A stretch of DNA of 64,000 nucleotides from assembly GCA_018644725.1 (NCBI GenBank), contig JABGPZ010000048.1, forward strand, positions 1 to 64,000. Direction: 5' to 3'. The DNA comes from Phycisphaerales bacterium. GTDB taxonomy: Bacteria > Planctomycetota > Phycisphaerae > SM23-33. Shown in pieces: positions 16,230 through 25,180 of this stretch. Below the pieces are notes generated by a model that saw only the letters and a program-made list of their open reading frames with translations, was not told the origin of the DNA and ran no database searches. Within the stretch, counting starts at the first letter, position 1. Each line of letters opens with the position of its first letter. The translations under genes were made by a program, and so were the position numbers.

Positions 16230-16262
16230 AAAAAAACCGCGCTTCGAAATTTCGAAACGCGG
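16230..16262 (-). terminator. Intrinsic terminator after tRNA-Glu
   Basis: Minus-strand hairpin CCGCGTTTCGAAATTTCGAAGCGCGG followed by seven T, six bases past the tRNA 3' end. The stem is perfect apart from one mismatch. Confidence 0.9.
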
Positions 16263-16267
16263 CACGC

Positions 16268-16340
16268 TGACCCCACGGGGAGTCGAACCCCGGTTGCCGG
16301 GATGAAAACCCGGTGTCCTAGGCCACTAGACGATGGGGCC
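16268..16340 (-). tRNA. tRNA-Glu (anticodon UUC)
   Basis: The 73-nt cloverleaf begins GGCCCCATCGTCTAGTGG on the minus strand. The acceptor stem pairs GGCCCCA with TGGGGTC; the anticodon loop reads GTTTTCATC with TTC; the T-arm is GGGGTTCGACTCCCC. Discriminator A; no encoded CCA. Confidence 0.95.
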
Positions 16341-16500
16341 GATAAATCGGCTGCCCAGGGGCAATGTCGCCCCAAATCAGCGGGTCGATATAATATCAAT
16401 TTTTCCCGTTACGTCAAGGCCGTTTGGCAACTTTTTTTGAAAAAGTCGCCCAGCGTCCACGTGCGGTCCAAATTGCCCGAGATCGACCTCTCGGATAGAA

Positions 16501-16573
16501 TGAAAGAGCTGGGACTTGAACCCAGAACCTACGGCTTAAAAGGCCGTTGCTCTACCAATTGAGCTACTCTTCC
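16501..16573 (-). tRNA. tRNA-Lys (anticodon UUU)
   Basis: The 73-nt cloverleaf begins GGAAGAGTAGCTCAATTGG on the minus strand. The acceptor stem pairs GGAAGAG with CTCTTTC; the anticodon loop is CTTTTAA; the T-arm is CTGGGTTCAAGTCCCAG. Discriminator A; no encoded CCA. Probably co-transcribed with tRNA-Glu 160 bp downstream. Confidence 0.95.
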
Positions 16574-16663
16574 AACCGGACGCGGAATTATAGAAGATTT
16601 CGAAAAGATTGCAACCCCTTTTTTCCCACATTCCCTCATTTTCCCTTCTGCCCAAAGCAACCC

Positions 16664-16692
16664 TTGGCAATTGCGGGCAAATCGGCTACACT
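16664..16692 (+). promoter_or_regulatory. Sigma-70-type promoter for lipoprotein protease
   Basis: TTGGCA (16664-16669), 17-bp spacer, TACACT (16687-16692), 24 bp before the GTG start of the downstream gene. Confidence 0.6.
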
Positions 16693-16716
16693 TTGCACCA
16701 ACGAAAGGAGCGGTTC

Positions 16717-17715
16717 GTGCGACATTTTCCCATTCCAATTTTGATGATTCTCCTTGCAGGCTGCAGCCAGCAGGGGACCACACTGTCCTCATCCAGCGCC
16801 CTCTCGTCCAGCCCCAGCGATGCCCCGCTCGCGCAGGGGAAGCTCTGGACCCAACACGGTGGCCAGCTTTTCTGGGACGACCAGGCCGTCCTCACGCATG
16901 TGCGCAACCAGATCTCCCTCCTGCGCCACCGCAAGCTCCTGATCAACCACAAGACCCTCCGCAAGCAGGTCCGCGCTCGCACCGAGGCCAAGGCGAACAT
17001 CGTCAACCCCGCGTGCGCCCACAGCGAACCCAAGGCCATGGGAAGCCTCTATCGCCCGCTGAATAAGCACACCCTCGCCGTGTTCACGTTCGCCGACGAC
17101 GGGAGCTACCACTGCGGCACAGGCGTTGCCATCGGCCACGATGCAATCGTCACCAACTGCCACGTCCTGCACACCGTACCCAACGAAACGCTGTTCGCGG
17201 CGATGGACTCCACGGGCAACGTCTACCCCATCAAGGAAATCCTCGCGAGCAACCTCAAAGACGACATCGTCATCCTTCGTCTCGACATGGGCAAAAAAAC
17301 ACTGTGCCCCGCGCCGCTGGCCAAGACTCTGCCCGACCCCGGCACGGAGGTCTTCCAGATCGGCCACACCCGCGAAGAATTCTTCTCCGCCACCCGCGGG
17401 CACATCATACGATACTATCGCGCCGACCGCGAGAACAACGGTGTCAGCTTCCGCGTTGGCTCGTTTGACATCTCCAACAAAGTCTCTGCGGGCGGCTCTG
17501 GCAGCGGCCTGTTCAACGCGCGCGGCGAACTCGTGGGCATCTACACCTATCGCACGTGGTACTACCAAGACTCCGAGTCGACGATCAAGGTGCCCAAGCA
17601 GCCCGACGGCTCGACCGAATACATCGACAAGATTTCCATCTACGCCCGCCACAGCTGTGTACCCGTCACCGAAATCCACGCCCTGATCCTGTCCAAACCC
17701 GACAAGAAAAAATAG
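16717..17715 (+). CDS. S1-type (trypsin-like) serine protease lipoprotein
   Basis: Predicted lipoprotein of 332 aa. A short signal ends in lipobox LAGC near residue 16, followed by a Ser/Pro linker, a basic helical stretch and a trypsin-2 domain. The catalytic triad is visible as NCHVLH (His), LKDDIVIL (Asp) and AGGSGSGLF (Ser). The GTG at 16717 has AAAGGAG 6 nt upstream and fits the promoter; the longer frame to 16609 would have no signal at its start. Probably a cell-envelope quality-control protease; no PDZ domain is present. Confidence 0.82.
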   Translation: MRHFPIPILMILLAGCSQQGTTLSSSSALSSSPSDAPLAQGKLWTQHGGQLFWDDQAVLTHVRNQISLLRHRKLLINHKTLRKQVRARTEAKANIVNPACAHSEPKAMGSLYRPLNKHTLAVFTFADDGSYHCGTGVAIGHDAIVTNCHVLHTVPNETLFAAMDSTGNVYPIKEILASNLKDDIVILRLDMGKKTLCPAPLAKTLPDPGTEVFQIGHTREEFFSATRGHIIRYYRADRENNGVSFRVGSFDISNKVSAGGSGSGLFNARGELVGIYTYRTWYYQDSESTIKVPKQPDGSTEYIDKISIYARHSCVPVTEIHALILSKPDKKK

Positions 17716-17753
17716 AGCGCGGGATTTATCAACGATCTGTGTATAATGATGCC

Positions 17754-19121
17754 ATGAGTGACCGCCGGGCCATTTTGGATCGCATTCGGGACTTCATCGC
17801 GGAGATCCCCGCCGCACCGGGAGTCTATCTGTTTAAAGACGCGACCGGGGTTGTGCTGTACGTCGGCAAGGCGAAATCCCTTCGGCCTCGCGTGGCGAGC
17901 TATTTTCAGCCCGCCGCCAATCTCGCCGCATCGCGCGGAGCCGATTTTGCGACCATGATCGACGAGCAGATTTGTGAGGTCGACTTTCTCGTGTGCGAGT
18001 CGGAAGTCGATGCGCTGCTCCAGGAAAACCGTCTCGTCAAGGACATCCAGCCGAAGTACAACGAGCGCCTCAAAGACGGAAAAACGTTCCCCTATCTGCA
18101 AACCCGCACCGGCGAAAGCTTCCCGCGCGTAGAAGTCACGCGCACACCGCTCTCGCGCGGGGCGAAGCTCTACGGGCCGTTCGTCCATCCGTGGGAACTC
18201 AAGCAGGCCATGCCGCTGCTCCAGCGCGTGTTCAAATTCCGCACGTGCAAGCTGGAGATCGTCGAGGGCGAATCCGCGCGCAGCCGGCCTTGCCTGCTCC
18301 ACAGCATCAAACAATGCACCGCGCCGTGCTGCCGGCGGGTCAGCCGAGACCACTACGCCTCCCAGATTGACCACCTTCGCAAGTTTCTCGATTCCAAGGG
18401 GACACTGTTGCGCCGCGAGCTGCAGGCGGAGATGGCCACCGCGGCCGAAGGGCTGGACTTTGAACGCGCCGCCGCACTGCGCGACGAAATCCGGGCGCTG
18501 GAAAACCTCCAAAAGCGCGGCCTCAGCAGTGAAGACCTTCAGCCCGAAGCGTTCTATATCGACCCCGCCGACGGGCTGGCACAACTCGGCAAGCTTCTCG
18601 GGCTCGACGCGCCGCCCCGCGTGCTCGAAGGCGTCGACATCGCCCACCTCCAAGGCCGCGAAGTGTGCGGATCGCTGGTGTGCTTCATCGACGGCAAACC
18701 GTTCAAACATCGCTACCGGCGCTACAAAATTCGCACCACCGGCGGCAACGACGACACGGGCGCGATCCGCGAGGTCGTCTCCCGGCGATTCGGCAAGATC
18801 CGCGACGAGGACCACCTCCCCGTCGACGTGCTGATGATCGACGGCGGCAAGGGTCAGCTCAACGCGGCCGCGAAAGCCCTCGCCGACACGCCGCTGCGCC
18901 CGACGTGCCTGATCTCACTGGCGAAAAAAGAAGAGCTGATCTACGTCGCCGGAGAGGCCGAGCCCATCCGCCTGCCACGCCGCAGTGGTGCGCTGCGACT
19001 ACTGATGGCCCTGCGCGACGAGGCTCACCGATTCGCCCAGCACTACCACCACATCCTCCGCCGCAAAGCGACCCTCCCCGACCACCATATCTCGCGCAAG
19101 AAGCGCAATTCACGGCAATAG
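17754..19121 (+). CDS. uvrC: Short UvrC-like excinuclease subunit
   Basis: A 455-aa homologue of the nucleotide-excision repair nuclease. An N-terminal GIY-YIG domain (GVYLF, YVGKAKSL, about 20-95) is followed by a Cys-containing segment, a UVR motif (GLDFERAAALRDEIRALE) and a UvrC RNase H-like domain (GVDIAHLQG, DGGKGQLNAA, RDEAHRFAQ). Usual UvrC is about 600 aa: here the segment before the RNase H-like domain is about 100 aa shorter and the C-terminal helix-hairpin-helix pair is absent, the protein ending about 25 aa after the catalytic His. TATAAT lies 6 bp before the ATG, suggesting a near-leaderless mRNA. Confidence 0.88.
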   Translation: MSDRRAILDRIRDFIAEIPAAPGVYLFKDATGVVLYVGKAKSLRPRVASYFQPAANLAASRGADFATMIDEQICEVDFLVCESEVDALLQENRLVKDIQPKYNERLKDGKTFPYLQTRTGESFPRVEVTRTPLSRGAKLYGPFVHPWELKQAMPLLQRVFKFRTCKLEIVEGESARSRPCLLHSIKQCTAPCCRRVSRDHYASQIDHLRKFLDSKGTLLRRELQAEMATAAEGLDFERAAALRDEIRALENLQKRGLSSEDLQPEAFYIDPADGLAQLGKLLGLDAPPRVLEGVDIAHLQGREVCGSLVCFIDGKPFKHRYRRYKIRTTGGNDDTGAIREVVSRRFGKIRDEDHLPVDVLMIDGGKGQLNAAAKALADTPLRPTCLISLAKKEELIYVAGEAEPIRLPRRSGALRLLMALRDEAHRFAQHYHHILRRKATLPDHHISRKKRNSRQ

Positions 19122-19186
19122 GCCTTCCGCGAATCCGTTTGGCATGGTATAGTCTCGGACTCAAACTTCACCCCCGGAGATTCCAA

Positions 19187-20635
19187 ATGATTTCACGCCG
19201 CCAACTCCTTCGCAACTCTGCTGTCGCGCTCGCCGCGTCGGCCGCTCCCTCATTCGCCAATCCCGCCACAAAACCCAACCCCGTGCAAAACGTGTTGTGG
19301 ATTCTTGTAGACGATCTCGGCAGCCAAGACCTTGGCTGCTACGGCGCAGAATTCAACCAAACCCCTCGCATCGACGCCTTCGCCAAAGAAAGCCTGAAAT
19401 TCACCAACGGCTATTCCGCCCATCCGGTCTGCACGCCCACCCGCGCGAGCGTCCAAACCGGCAACAATCCCTGCCGCAAAGCGATCAACATCACGGCGTT
19501 CCAAGAAATGCCCGCCTCCCAAATCACCATCGCCGAGAAGTTGAAACAACAGAAATTTCGCACCTACTACCTCGGCAAGTGGCATCTCGGCAACAGCGGC
19601 TCACAGCTCCCCGAGGGCCAGGGCTACGACGTGAACATCGCTGGCAACGGCTGGGGCCAACCGATGAAGGGGTATTACTCGCCATGGGGAATGAAAAATC
19701 TTCCCAATGGGCCCAAAGGCGAATACCTCACCGACGCGCTGACACAAAAATCGGTCGATCTGCTCAAAACCCACAAGGCCAAACACGCCGAGAAACCCTT
19801 CTTCATGCAGCTTGCGTTCTATCAAGTCCACACGCCGATCCAACCTTGCAAACGATATCTCGAACACTTCCAAGCCCGCAGAGACAAATTTCTCAAAGAG
19901 GGCAAACTCAAAGCCAAGCGACCAAGTCGCGAAGAGCGCGGCGGAAGAACCAGCCTCCAAAGTGGCAATGTTAATTTCGCGACGATGCTTGCCTGCGCGG
20001 ATGAGTCCATTGGCAAGGTCCTCGACACGCTCAAAGACCTTGGCTATGACAAGAACACCCTTGTGATCCTCATCGGAGACAACGGCGGGCTGAGCACATT
20101 GAAGAAACGTATTTTCGGCAAAAAGCGCGACTGGCCGCCGACCTGCACGTTGCCCTTCCGCGCGGGCAAAGGCTGGTGCTATGAAGGTGGCACGCGCATT
20201 CCCTTCCTCGTGCGAATCCCCGGCATGACCAGCGCGGGCAAGGCCTCCGACACACCAGCCTGGACGGCCGACCTCTATCCCACGACGATGGGCCTGCTTG
20301 GCCTTTCCGCGCCCAAGGGCCAATGCCTCGACGGCGTAGACCTTGCGCCCGTCGTGGCGAACCCAGAGGCAGAACTCAAACGCGCCCATCCGATGGTGTG
20401 GTTCTATCCCCACCCACACGGTAGCGGCTGGCCGGGCGGCTGCGCCATTCGCGACGGGAAGTGGAAACTCCTTTGCGTCGACAAAAGCTGGGAACTCTAC
20501 GACCTCGACACCGATGTGGCAGAATCGAAGAACCTCATTACGTCCAACCCGGCCAAAGCCAAAGCCCTCCGGGGCAAACTCGAAGCCTACCTCAAAACCG
20601 CCCGGGGGTCACTCTTCAAACCGCTGCCTGAATAA
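19187..20635 (+). CDS. Sulfatase, Tat-exported
   Basis: A 482-aa formylglycine-dependent sulfatase. A leader with SRRQLLR and an Ala-rich h-region suggests Tat or Sec export. The metal-binding aspartates are in VDDLG, and the CxPxR signature is C82-TPTR, whose Cys must be oxidised to formylglycine. Family motif GKWHLG and the later IGDNGG are present. Hydrolyses sulfate esters, probably of polysaccharides. Ribosome site CGGAG before ATG 19187. No maturation enzyme is encoded in this window. Followed 63 bp later by a paralogue with a nearly identical leader. Confidence 0.93.
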   Translation: MISRRQLLRNSAVALAASAAPSFANPATKPNPVQNVLWILVDDLGSQDLGCYGAEFNQTPRIDAFAKESLKFTNGYSAHPVCTPTRASVQTGNNPCRKAINITAFQEMPASQITIAEKLKQQKFRTYYLGKWHLGNSGSQLPEGQGYDVNIAGNGWGQPMKGYYSPWGMKNLPNGPKGEYLTDALTQKSVDLLKTHKAKHAEKPFFMQLAFYQVHTPIQPCKRYLEHFQARRDKFLKEGKLKAKRPSREERGGRTSLQSGNVNFATMLACADESIGKVLDTLKDLGYDKNTLVILIGDNGGLSTLKKRIFGKKRDWPPTCTLPFRAGKGWCYEGGTRIPFLVRIPGMTSAGKASDTPAWTADLYPTTMGLLGLSAPKGQCLDGVDLAPVVANPEAELKRAHPMVWFYPHPHGSGWPGGCAIRDGKWKLLCVDKSWELYDLDTDVAESKNLITSNPAKAKALRGKLEAYLKTARGSLFKPLPE

Positions 20636-20698
20636 TCGATACGAGCACACTCTGCACCGAAGAAAAACGAAACCCCTTTCAGCTCATAGGGATCCGCC

Positions 20699-22315
20699 AT
20701 GATTTCACGTCGTCAACTCCTTCGCAACTCTGCGGTCGCGCTTGCCGCGACGGCCGCGCCCACGCTCGCCCAGGCCAAGCCCGCCAAGCAGCCGAACATT
20801 CTGCTCTGCATCGCCGATGACGTGAGCTGGCGCCACCTCGGCGCGCATGGCTGCTCCTGGGTCAAGTCGCCCGCGTTCGACCGCGTCGCCAAAGAAGGCC
20901 TGCTCTTCAATCGCGCCTACACGCCCAACGCCAAATGCGCACCCTCCCGCGCGTGCGTACTCACCGGCCGCAACTCCTGGCAGCTCGAAGAAGGCGCGAA
21001 CCACTGGTGCCACTTCCCCGCGAAATTCAAATCCTATCCCGAAGCGCTCTCCGAAAACGGCTACTTCGTCGGTTACACCGGCAAAGGCTACGGCCCGGCG
21101 ATTGTCAAAACGGTGGACGGAAAACCGCGCGATCTGCTCGTGCGACGCTACGCCAAGCGCACCGCCAAGCCCCCGGCGCGCGGCATGTCGGCCTGCGACT
21201 ACGCAGCCAACTTTAACGACTTCCTCAAGGCGCGCCCGAAGGACAAACCGTTCTGCTTCTGGTATGGCGGCCACGAGCCCCACCGCGGCTACGAGTTCAA
21301 GGCCGGCATCAAGTACGGCGGCAAAAAGCTCACCGACATCGACGCCGTGCCGAAGTTCTGGCCGGACAACGACACCGTCCGCACCGACATGCTCGACTAC
21401 GCGTTCGAGATCGAGCACTTCGACAAGCACCTCGGAAAAATGCTCAAACTACTCGAAGCCGCCGGCGAACTGGAGAACACGCTGATCGTCGTCACCAGCG
21501 ACAACGGCATGCCGTTCCCGCGCGTCAAGGGCCAGGCCTACGAATATTCCAACCACCTGCCGATGGCGATCCGCTGGGGCGCGGGCATCGCCAAACCCGG
21601 CCGGGCCATCGACGACTTCGTGAGCTTTATCGACCTCGCGCCGACGTTCCTCGACTTCGCAGGCGTCAAGGGCAGCGGCGGCATGCAGTCCATGCCCGGC
21701 AAATCGCTACGGGAGATTTTTGAATCGTCCAAGGCCGGACTCGTCAACGCCAAGAACGATCACACCCTCATCGGCAAAGAGCTGCACGACGTCGGCCGAC
21801 CCGGCGACGTGGGCTATCCCATCCGCGGCATCGTCAAGGGCAAGTTCCTCTATGTGAAAAACTTCAAGCCCAGCCGCTGGCCCATCGGCAATCCCGAAGC
21901 GGGCTATCCCAACACGGACGGCAGCCCGACCAAAACCGTATGCCTCAAGTCGCGCACTCAGCCCGGCCAAGAATTCTTCTGGGCGATGAACTTTGGCAAG
22001 CGACCGGCCGAAGAACTCTACCAGATCGACACCGACGCCGAATGCCTCCGCAACCTCGCCGGCGACCCACACTACGCTTCAATCAAAGCAAAACTCGAAG
22101 CGCAAATGATGGAAGAACTCACCGCACAAAAAGACCCGCGCGCTCTGGGCAAAGGTGACGTCTTCGAGAGCTATCCCTATGCCAATGCGCGCAGCCGGAA
22201 CTACTACGAACGCATCACCAACGGCAAGTGCAAAGCTGGCGGTTGGATCAACGCGTCCGACGTCGAACCCCTCCCCAGCAATAAAACCCGCAAGAAGCCC
22301 GCAAAAAAGAAGTAG
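20699..22315 (+). CDS. Sulfatase, Tat-exported
   Basis: A 538-aa sulfatase. The leader (first 17 residues) is identical to that of the upstream sulfatase except downstream of residue 17, but the mature parts are much more divergent. The signature is C80-APSR, with IADDVSW at the N-terminal metal site and TSDNGMPF near residue 265. The heparan N-sulfatase-like (sulfamidase) layout, with EPHRGYEF, suggests a different substrate from its neighbour. C-terminal Lys-rich tail. The pair probably forms one transcription unit for sulfated-glycan breakdown. Confidence 0.93.
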   Translation: MISRRQLLRNSAVALAATAAPTLAQAKPAKQPNILLCIADDVSWRHLGAHGCSWVKSPAFDRVAKEGLLFNRAYTPNAKCAPSRACVLTGRNSWQLEEGANHWCHFPAKFKSYPEALSENGYFVGYTGKGYGPAIVKTVDGKPRDLLVRRYAKRTAKPPARGMSACDYAANFNDFLKARPKDKPFCFWYGGHEPHRGYEFKAGIKYGGKKLTDIDAVPKFWPDNDTVRTDMLDYAFEIEHFDKHLGKMLKLLEAAGELENTLIVVTSDNGMPFPRVKGQAYEYSNHLPMAIRWGAGIAKPGRAIDDFVSFIDLAPTFLDFAGVKGSGGMQSMPGKSLREIFESSKAGLVNAKNDHTLIGKELHDVGRPGDVGYPIRGIVKGKFLYVKNFKPSRWPIGNPEAGYPNTDGSPTKTVCLKSRTQPGQEFFWAMNFGKRPAEELYQIDTDAECLRNLAGDPHYASIKAKLEAQMMEELTAQKDPRALGKGDVFESYPYANARSRNYYERITNGKCKAGGWINASDVEPLPSNKTRKKPAKKK

Positions 22316-22394
22316 GTCATCAAAATTCTGAAAATAGAAAAAAGCAACACGAGAAAACCCGCGAGAATTGCTTCAATACTTTGTTGGACGGGTA

Positions 22395-24365
22395 TTATTC
22401 AATAGAGGGAAGGCCGATACTCAAGAGATAGTCATAGATAGAGTCGTAAAAGTGGCTTTTTCGTGTCTGATCAGAGTCATTCCCTTCGGGCACAAAAATC
22501 ACCATCCCCTGTCTCGCTCTAGTAAGCAAAACGCGGTAGGCATTTTTCATATACATCTTCCGTGTCTTATCGTTGACGTTTTGCCACTTTGTCCCCTTAA
22601 ATGCGCGATACTCCCACTCTGTTCCATTAAAACGAAGATTGGCATCCCATGCGAGACAGGCCCAGTCAAGTTCAAGGCCTTGGATTTCAAATTCGGTGGC
22701 GACTTCTTCCAAATAATAGGAAGACCGCACATCATCTTTACCATTCAAAAACCATAGGCACGGGTCGGCTTTGGATTTGACTTGAATGCCGTGCGGGCGA
22801 AGTCGTTGTGATCCAGAATATGCGAGAAGCCCATATCGTTCTGAACCCCGTGCTTTTTCAATGAGCCACTGTTTTGCTCGATCAACATTTCTTGTCACGC
22901 AGATCGGATAGTCTGGGCCAAGCCGCTCGAACAATTCTCGCGCTTGGTCTTGTTTGCAATCCAAAAGCGTCTTTACAAATTTTGACAAAAGCTCCGACCT
23001 AAAGGATCGAACTGAAACAGAAAGGTGTAGTGATGAATTATGGTTTAAATTCTCCCGAATGATGTTGGAGAAAAGATTTGTTCCCTGGGTGTATTCAAAT
23101 TCTGTCAATTGCGGCGATGCGTAAACATGCCAATGAGAATAATTTTCGCGAATGGCCCTGAACCATTCGGGCAGGCCCGCTTCACCGGTATTGATCTCTT
23201 GCCCGCCGCCAATTAAGCAAACAATAACACACCAATCTTCATGGCGATCCATTACACTAATGAGAAAATCAGGCTCAGAATGATTGAAGTTTGGGCGACT
23301 TTTCTTTGCCGCCATGAATTTCCTTGTTTGTTCCAATGTCCATGCGCGCTGGGCTTCATCGAAGATTGCCACCTTTTCAATCGGCGCATCTTCTGTGCCA
23401 AGCGAAGCGTCCCGAAAATGATGAATGTTTTGAATGAATGCTTTTGTTGCCCGACGAGCTTCGGTGATTCGAATCCGCGTGTGTTTTTCTCGAGCTTCCG
23501 CAACTTTATCACGAGCAAGTGCTTCCTGAAGAACGGCGACAAGTGGCCCGTTGCCCGATAGAAAAACAGCGTGTTCTCCCTCGTCACAATTGTGCCGCTC
23601 ATTTGCGATATTAAGGCCGGCCAGCGTTTTTCCTGCTCCGGGAACCCCTGTCACAAAGCAAATCGCTTTTTTGTGGTTTTGTTTTGCGTCCTCAATAATT
23701 TGGGATAGACAATTTGATGTTTCATGGAGGTTGATCGCACCAGAATCGGAGCGCGAAATGTCTTTGACATGGTGCTTCTTGTATAAAGCCTGAGCCGCCT
23801 CGATGATTGTGGGGGTCGGAGAGTAGGCAGATTCTTCCCATTCCTCCGGGCAAATAGGTGCATCGACATGTTCTTGCATAATCAGAGAAATTACTTCACC
23901 CAGAGATTCCGTATTCGCGAAGAGCGGGGCAAAAACCAGGTCATCATATGGGCAAAGCGTATTTTCTCGCGTCGGCGCATCGGAAGCTAGGACAATGGGG
24001 AAAATCTTACGGAAATGGCTTTCTGCTTGGAAATTTTTTAGGTCTAAGGAATAATCCATGACTTGATCGATCGCATAGGCGTCATAGGCGGTGGCATTTT
24101 GTTTAAATTCGATAGGGATCACAAGTCCCGAGAGAAGTATAACGATGTCAACTCGTTTCCCCATTCGAGGTATGGCATATTCGAGCAAGAGGTGCCCTTG
24201 CTGGAATGAAGAGAGTGCCTCTCTAAGAATTTCTATTGAAGCCAGCCAAGAATCTCGCTGAGTTCCTTTTAGGTCAAACGGATGATTTTGAGTAAGCTCA
24301 ACAATGGGGTCGTTCTTGCTGTGAAGAAATGTACCGATTTGGGATGAATAATAAGATCGCTTCAT
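22395..24365 (-). CDS. PD-(D/E)XK-like nuclease plus DUF2075 helicase
   Basis: A 656-aa protein. The N-terminal ~200 residues include GKRVDIVILLSGLVIPIEFK, a D...ExK arrangement seen in PD-(D/E)XK nucleases. The rest is a DUF2075/Schlafen-group-3-like superfamily-1 helicase core with Walker A GVPGAGKT, Walker B IFDEAQRAW and C-terminal LTRARQGMVIFVPEG. Such nuclease-helicase proteins are often phage-defence factors. The gene is markedly AT-rich, monocistronic and flanked by a palindromic repeat, signs of transfer. ATG 24365 (ribosome site GGAAT) preferred over GTG 24380. Confidence 0.85.
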   Translation of the reverse strand: MKRSYYSSQIGTFLHSKNDPIVELTQNHPFDLKGTQRDSWLASIEILREALSSFQQGHLLLEYAIPRMGKRVDIVILLSGLVIPIEFKQNATAYDAYAIDQVMDYSLDLKNFQAESHFRKIFPIVLASDAPTRENTLCPYDDLVFAPLFANTESLGEVISLIMQEHVDAPICPEEWEESAYSPTPTIIEAAQALYKKHHVKDISRSDSGAINLHETSNCLSQIIEDAKQNHKKAICFVTGVPGAGKTLAGLNIANERHNCDEGEHAVFLSGNGPLVAVLQEALARDKVAEAREKHTRIRITEARRATKAFIQNIHHFRDASLGTEDAPIEKVAIFDEAQRAWTLEQTRKFMAAKKSRPNFNHSEPDFLISVMDRHEDWCVIVCLIGGGQEINTGEAGLPEWFRAIRENYSHWHVYASPQLTEFEYTQGTNLFSNIIRENLNHNSSLHLSVSVRSFRSELLSKFVKTLLDCKQDQARELFERLGPDYPICVTRNVDRAKQWLIEKARGSERYGLLAYSGSQRLRPHGIQVKSKADPCLWFLNGKDDVRSSYYLEEVATEFEIQGLELDWACLAWDANLRFNGTEWEYRAFKGTKWQNVNDKTRKMYMKNAYRVLLTRARQGMVIFVPEGNDSDQTRKSHFYDSIYDYLLSIGLPSIE

Positions 24366-24450
24366 AGATTCCAATCGCACTAGAGACTTCTTTTAGTTCC
24401 TCTTGAGAATACGTAGTTTGCGCAGGAAAGTAAAGTGTGCGAAAGAACAA

Positions 24451-24459
24451 ATTATACCA
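24451..24459 (-). promoter_or_regulatory. Extended -10 promoter for nuclease-helicase
   Basis: TGGTATAAT on the minus strand is an extended -10 element without a clear -35. It predicts an approximately 80-nt leader before ATG 24365. Confidence 0.5.
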
Positions 24460-24490
24460 ATTCAACAAGTAATAGAAATTCACACAACAT

Positions 24491-24515
24491 GGGCGAAAGG
24501 TTTTTCACCCCTACA
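24491..24515 (-). repeat. Dispersed 25-bp palindromic repeat, copy A
   Basis: The minus strand reads TGTAGGGGTGAAAAACC then TTTCGCCC: an imperfect hairpin almost identical (three differences) to the copy at 49460-49484. It sits beside the AT-rich nuclease-helicase gene. Confidence 0.6.
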
Positions 24516-24592
24516 GCACTAGACACAAAAATGCAGAGGTGCATTCAATGGAAACTCACTGCAGCCCCTTAATTGATTGGGCGGGTATTAAG

Positions 24593-25180
24593 CTATTCCA
24601 CGTCGGCGGTGTTGGTGAGTTCGAGTTCGGCGATTTCGCACAGCACATGGTAGATCACCTGCGTGGCGGTCTGAATCTCGGGCGTGTCGGACGTGGGAAT
24701 CGCCAGCAGCACGTCGGCGATATCTTTGCATTTGCCGCCGCCGTGGCCGGTGATGGCCATCGTCGCCACGCCATTGTCGCGGGCATAGTCCAGCGCCGCC
24801 ACCACATTGGCACTGTTGCCGGACGTGGTCATGCCGATGGCGAGGTCGCCTTTGCGGCTGAGACCCTGGAGCTGGCGCGCGAAGATCTGCTCGAAGCTGT
24901 AATCATTGGCGATGGACGTCAGCGCAGAGGTGTCGGTGGTGAGCGCGACGGCTGGATAGCCGGGCCGCTCGAGCTTAAACCGCCCGACAAGCTCGGCCGC
25001 AAAGTGCTGGCTGTCGGCGGCAGACCCACCGTTGCCGAAAATGTAAATCGTATTGCCCGCGCGAAGTGTGTCGACGACCATTTCGGCCGCGACCTGAAGC
25101 TCTTCGCCCATCGCCTTGGCGGCGGTGGTGAGCATGGCGGCGGTTTCTGCGAATCGGGTTTGAATCAAAGTGAGTGTCAC
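24593..25180 (-). CDS. gmhA: Phosphoheptose isomerase (SIS domain)
   Basis: A 195-aa sugar isomerase domain protein with GNGGSAADSQHFAAELVGRF and the STSGNS-like MTTSGNSANVV, both diagnostic for GmhA. It converts sedoheptulose 7-phosphate to D-glycero-D-manno-heptose 7-phosphate for lipopolysaccharide core. The preferred start is GTG 25180, whose GTGA overlaps the stop of the upstream esterase gene; a later ATG at residue 16 is possible. Last gene of a six-gene leftward group. Implies a heptose-containing outer-membrane glycan. Confidence 0.88.
   Translation of the reverse strand: MTLTLIQTRFAETAAMLTTAAKAMGEELQVAAEMVVDTLRAGNTIYIFGNGGSAADSQHFAAELVGRFKLERPGYPAVALTTDTSALTSIANDYSFEQIFARQLQGLSRKGDLAIGMTTSGNSANVVAALDYARDNGVATMAITGHGGGKCKDIADVLLAIPTSDTPEIQTATQVIYHVLCEIAELELTNTADVE

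Noticed and set aside
22316-22394. Terminator between the sulfatase and nuclease-helicase genes
   Set aside because: AAGCAA/TTGCTT arms are short and the inner pairing is weak.
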